NCBI RefSeq assembly: GCF_052857255.1
Contig: NC_135505.1
Span: 141,582,343 to 141,646,342 of the forward strand
DNA: 64,000 nt
Direction of reading: 5' to 3'
Origin: Amblyomma americanum
Taxonomy: Eukaryota; Arthropoda; Arachnida; Ixodida; Ixodidae
The position numbers and the translations under genes were made by a program. Position 1 is the stretch's first letter, and the number at the start of each line of letters is the position of its first letter. Under the pieces are notes generated by a model that was not told the DNA's origin, did no database searches, and saw nothing but the letters and a program-made list of their open reading frames with translations. This document shows, piece by piece, positions 62,011-64,000 of the stretch.

Positions 62011-62757
62011 CTAATCCTTGACGTACAGCTTCTTTGGAAGCACCGCGCACCTCACTTCGTGATGGTACACATCCGGTATCAAGGTCCTGAGGAAGACGTT
62101 CAGCACCATGGCTGTGAGGCCCCACACTCGGAACTGACCAGCCAGGAACACCGGCATCGCATAATCACCGCGCGGGTGCCTAAACTGCGTATACCGAAGG
62201 TTTGTCGGCTCGCACAGCTCTTCGAGCGTCCGCAAAAAGGCGAGCTGAACCTCCGAGTCGTTGACGTTGAGGTCTGCTTCGAGGTCGACATCGCGACCTT
62301 CGCCCAGCAACGCCACGACCACGGTCATGGTCAGCTTGTCGCGCGGATTGTAGAAGGTCGGGAACGTGCCGATCACTTCCACCCTGTCCCTTTTGATACC
62401 CAGTTCCTCTTCAGTCTCCCTGAGCGCAGTGTTCACGGGGTCGATGTCTTCGGGGTGCTCCATACCACCCGGGAAACAAACGTAGCCTCTATGCCGGGGC
62501 AGTCGGTTCGAACGAAGAGTGAACAGTATCGATGGCTTGCCCCGATTACTCGTGCACAGCGGTATGAGGATCGAGGAGCGACGGTGTTGGGGGTCAGGCT
62601 TCGCGGGTTGAATGGTGCCCAGCTTGACCTTCTTAATGTTTTCGAGGCACGATTCGAGCTTGGAGCGCGAGAAGGCAGAGTCCAGAGACAGCGAAGCGTT
62701 TGTGCAGAAGCCAGAGCGGAGCGCTCCATGCTGACGGAATAGGGTGTTGCAGATCAT
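62011..62757 (-). CDS. NUDT8: Nudix hydrolase, CoA diphosphatase NUDT8/NUDT7-like
   Basis: This is a single-exon gene of 248 codons. The first in-frame ATG is at 62757; the frame is open further upstream but without ATG. Enzymes of this family cleave CoA or acyl-CoA to 3',5'-ADP and phosphopantetheine and so regulate CoA pools in mitochondria or peroxisomes. The CoA-type signature LPRHRGYVCFPGG precedes the Nudix box, whose core is ALRETEEELGI with the metal-binding Glu residues. The position that is often Gln in HxGQ is Tyr. The N-terminus (MICNTLFRQHGALRSGF...) is basic, Ser-rich and free of acids, like a mitochondrial presequence. The C-terminus (LYVKD) has no peroxisomal SKL. Both features favour NUDT8 over NUDT7. 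Human NUDT8 has about 236 residues. No introns or retrocopy poly-A tail were noticed. Confidence 0.88.
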   Translation of the reverse strand: MICNTLFRQHGALRSGFCTNASLSLDSAFSRSKLESCLENIKKVKLGTIQPAKPDPQHRRSSILIPLCTSNRGKPSILFTLRSNRLPRHRGYVCFPGGMEHPEDIDPVNTALRETEEELGIKRDRVEVIGTFPTFYNPRDKLTMTVVVALLGEGRDVDLEADLNVNDSEVQLAFLRTLEELCEPTNLRYTQFRHPRGDYAMPVFLAGQFRVWGLTAMVLNVFLRTLIPDVYHHEVRCAVLPKKLYVKD

Positions 62758-63480
62758 CGGAACGCGAAGGCAGCTAATTCGTAAGCCCTCACGGAATGTC
62801 AGCCTGCGGTGAATGTTGAATGTGGTGCGACGGTTGCTGGAGTGACGTTCCGACTCAGCACCATGCACTGAGGCTAGTTTTATAAACGCAAAAACGTCGA
62901 GTTCGGGCTGGCCGTACTGGCATTAAAGAAACACGGCAGCTGCCTGTGGGATCCATTAGCCGCGGAACCTGATGATGATAATGATCTAAGTAAAAAAAAA
63001 CTCATTACTTCACATAAATTGTAACTGCAAATTATATTATTTAACTAATACAAAATTTAAATTTTATAAAATGCACTATACACAGTTAAAGTTTACAGTT
63101 TAGTTGTGTTCTAGCTTCAGTTTCGGTTTCAGTTTTTATTGCATGTTCATTTTTGAGAATGTGCCGTCTCCTCAACCGCAATTTTTGGAGACTTATGTCC
63201 GGAGAAGATGAGAATGGATTCGCTGCACGTGTTCATCCACACACGACGTTTCCCTAATCAACGACGCGAAGATGACTCACGCCTATCTGTCGCAAAACTT
63301 CTTTACATTTGTTTGCAAGATAGATTTAACGTGGAAGAAAAAGTTATTTGTTTTTGTAAGGTTAACCGCGTTCACATATTCGTCAGGGGCAGACTTGTAC
63401 GTCGCCTATCGCATATTAGAAGGTGAAAGCTTGGCAATTCGGCATGAACGTTTCTTCTAATTAGATAATCTCCTGAGGTG
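62758..63480. other. Upstream region of the Nudix gene
   Basis: The CpG-containing stretch up to about 62960 could hold the promoter. Beyond it the sequence is AT-rich with no recognised feature. Confidence 0.35.
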
Positions 63481-63489
63481 CGAACTGTG

Positions 63490-64000
63490 CCAGGTTGCTT
63501 GAGGATTAGAAATGACGATGCGCTTAGGGATATAGTTGCCGGATAGTTGATGTACCTTGGTTTTAAACAATATCTAGTTTTCTTCGACAGAGAGCGTGTT
63601 AAAATTTTCAAGAAATCAATCAGTAAAAGCACATATAGTTCATTATCAATAGCGGCACAGTTAGCACGTTTGCAATCTAGAACTTTTTTTCATTTTATTC
63701 ACTTTGGGACGAGGTGTATTAATGCAGAAGTTGAGTAGAAGGTGATCACTGAATACTGGTAGATACGTAAGGTCTTTGGGGAATTCTGGATTAGTTAAGA
63801 TTAAATTAATAGTATTCGCAGTGATTGCAACAGTACTAATGGCTTGCGTTACTGAGTGAGCTTGTGACGAAGGCAGTGAAGAATAAGGCGGCTGGGCGGT
63901 CCACGAGATAGTAGGAAAGTTAAAGCAAGCTCGTTGACTAATTTTTAATAAAGTTTTTAACCTATGGAGTTGGGCACCTAGCTGTAATTAGAAATTTGTA
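63490..64000 (-). pseudogene. LINE endonuclease fragment, cut by window edge
   Basis: On the minus strand, FNFPTISWTAQPPY lies near 63900 and ANTINLILTNPEFPKDLTYL with FSDHLLLNFCI near 63750-63830. These correspond to the DFN.P.I.W and LDLILTN...SDH blocks of CR1-group APE endonucleases. The GD before FNFP and other residues are degraded. Confidence 0.7.

Noticed and set aside
62758..62868. Longer N-terminus for the Nudix gene beginning at 62868
   Set aside because: The codon at 62868 is GTG, not ATG. The nearby ATG is out of frame, and the first in-frame ATG is at 62757.

Overview
The window is eukaryotic genomic DNA dominated by transposable elements. It most likely comes from a hard tick (Ixodidae) or a close chelicerate relative. 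The evidence is GT-AG introns with arthropod-like proteins, many tRNA-derived SINEs resembling the Ruka family known from ixodid ticks, several LINE types, and very large intron and intergenic spaces. The species assignment is inference from repeat content. No bacterial operons, CRISPR arrays, rRNA genes or convincing functional tRNA genes were seen.

Host genes. (1) The minus strand from about 54.7 kb down to 36.4 kb encodes a complete SEL1L/Hrd3 orthologue. This is the ER membrane adaptor of the HRD1 ubiquitin-ligase complex. I resolved 15 coding exons whose splice phases all agree, giving 784 residues. A CpG-rich segment near 58.5 kb carries a good splice donor and is a candidate 5' noncoding exon. 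(2) At 62.0-62.8 kb on the minus strand lies an intronless NUDT8/NUDT7-like Nudix hydrolase with a CoA-pyrophosphatase signature.

Layout of mobile DNA. 0-0.4 kb: Penelope-like element end. 2.3-3.5 kb: two LINE 3' ends. 5.1 kb: SINE. 8.6-15.4 kb: a PIF/Harbinger transposon with a seven-exon transposase on the plus strand, interrupted by one nonsense codon, and a convergent eight-exon MADF/SANT-type partner gene on the minus strand that is fully open. GC-rich hairpins flank it, including a palindrome of about 754 bp that duplicates the first exon of the partner gene. 15.4-17.4 kb: an element bounded by 64-bp inverted repeats. 17.5-20.25 kb: a LINE with a nearly complete reverse-transcriptase ORF. 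20.9-23.7 kb: a decayed P-element/THAP9-like transposase. 23.8-24.2 kb: LINE fragment. 24.5-27 kb: gypsy-like gag-protease remnant with part of an LTR. 29.1-31.3 kb: a LINE carrying ORF1 and the endonuclease part of ORF2, split by a SINE. 31.5-35.6 kb: hairpin, GAGGTTGAGGTC-type repeats and other repeats. The SEL1L introns hold a SINE, a solo LTR, a Harbinger-like MITE, a pogo-like transposon, hairpins and a TA microsatellite. 55-61 kb: more SINEs and a second, decayed copy of the 17.5-kb LINE. 63.5-64 kb: a LINE endonuclease fragment that runs off the window.

The most unusual object is the Harbinger locus: one nonsense mutation in the transposase, an apparently intact DNA-binding partner, and a giant inverted duplication of the partner's 5' end. 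A 16-bp motif, GCATCGAGGCACCCTA, links three neighbouring fold-back structures there. Three introns in the window, two in SEL1L and one in the transposase, appear to use GC-AG splice sites.
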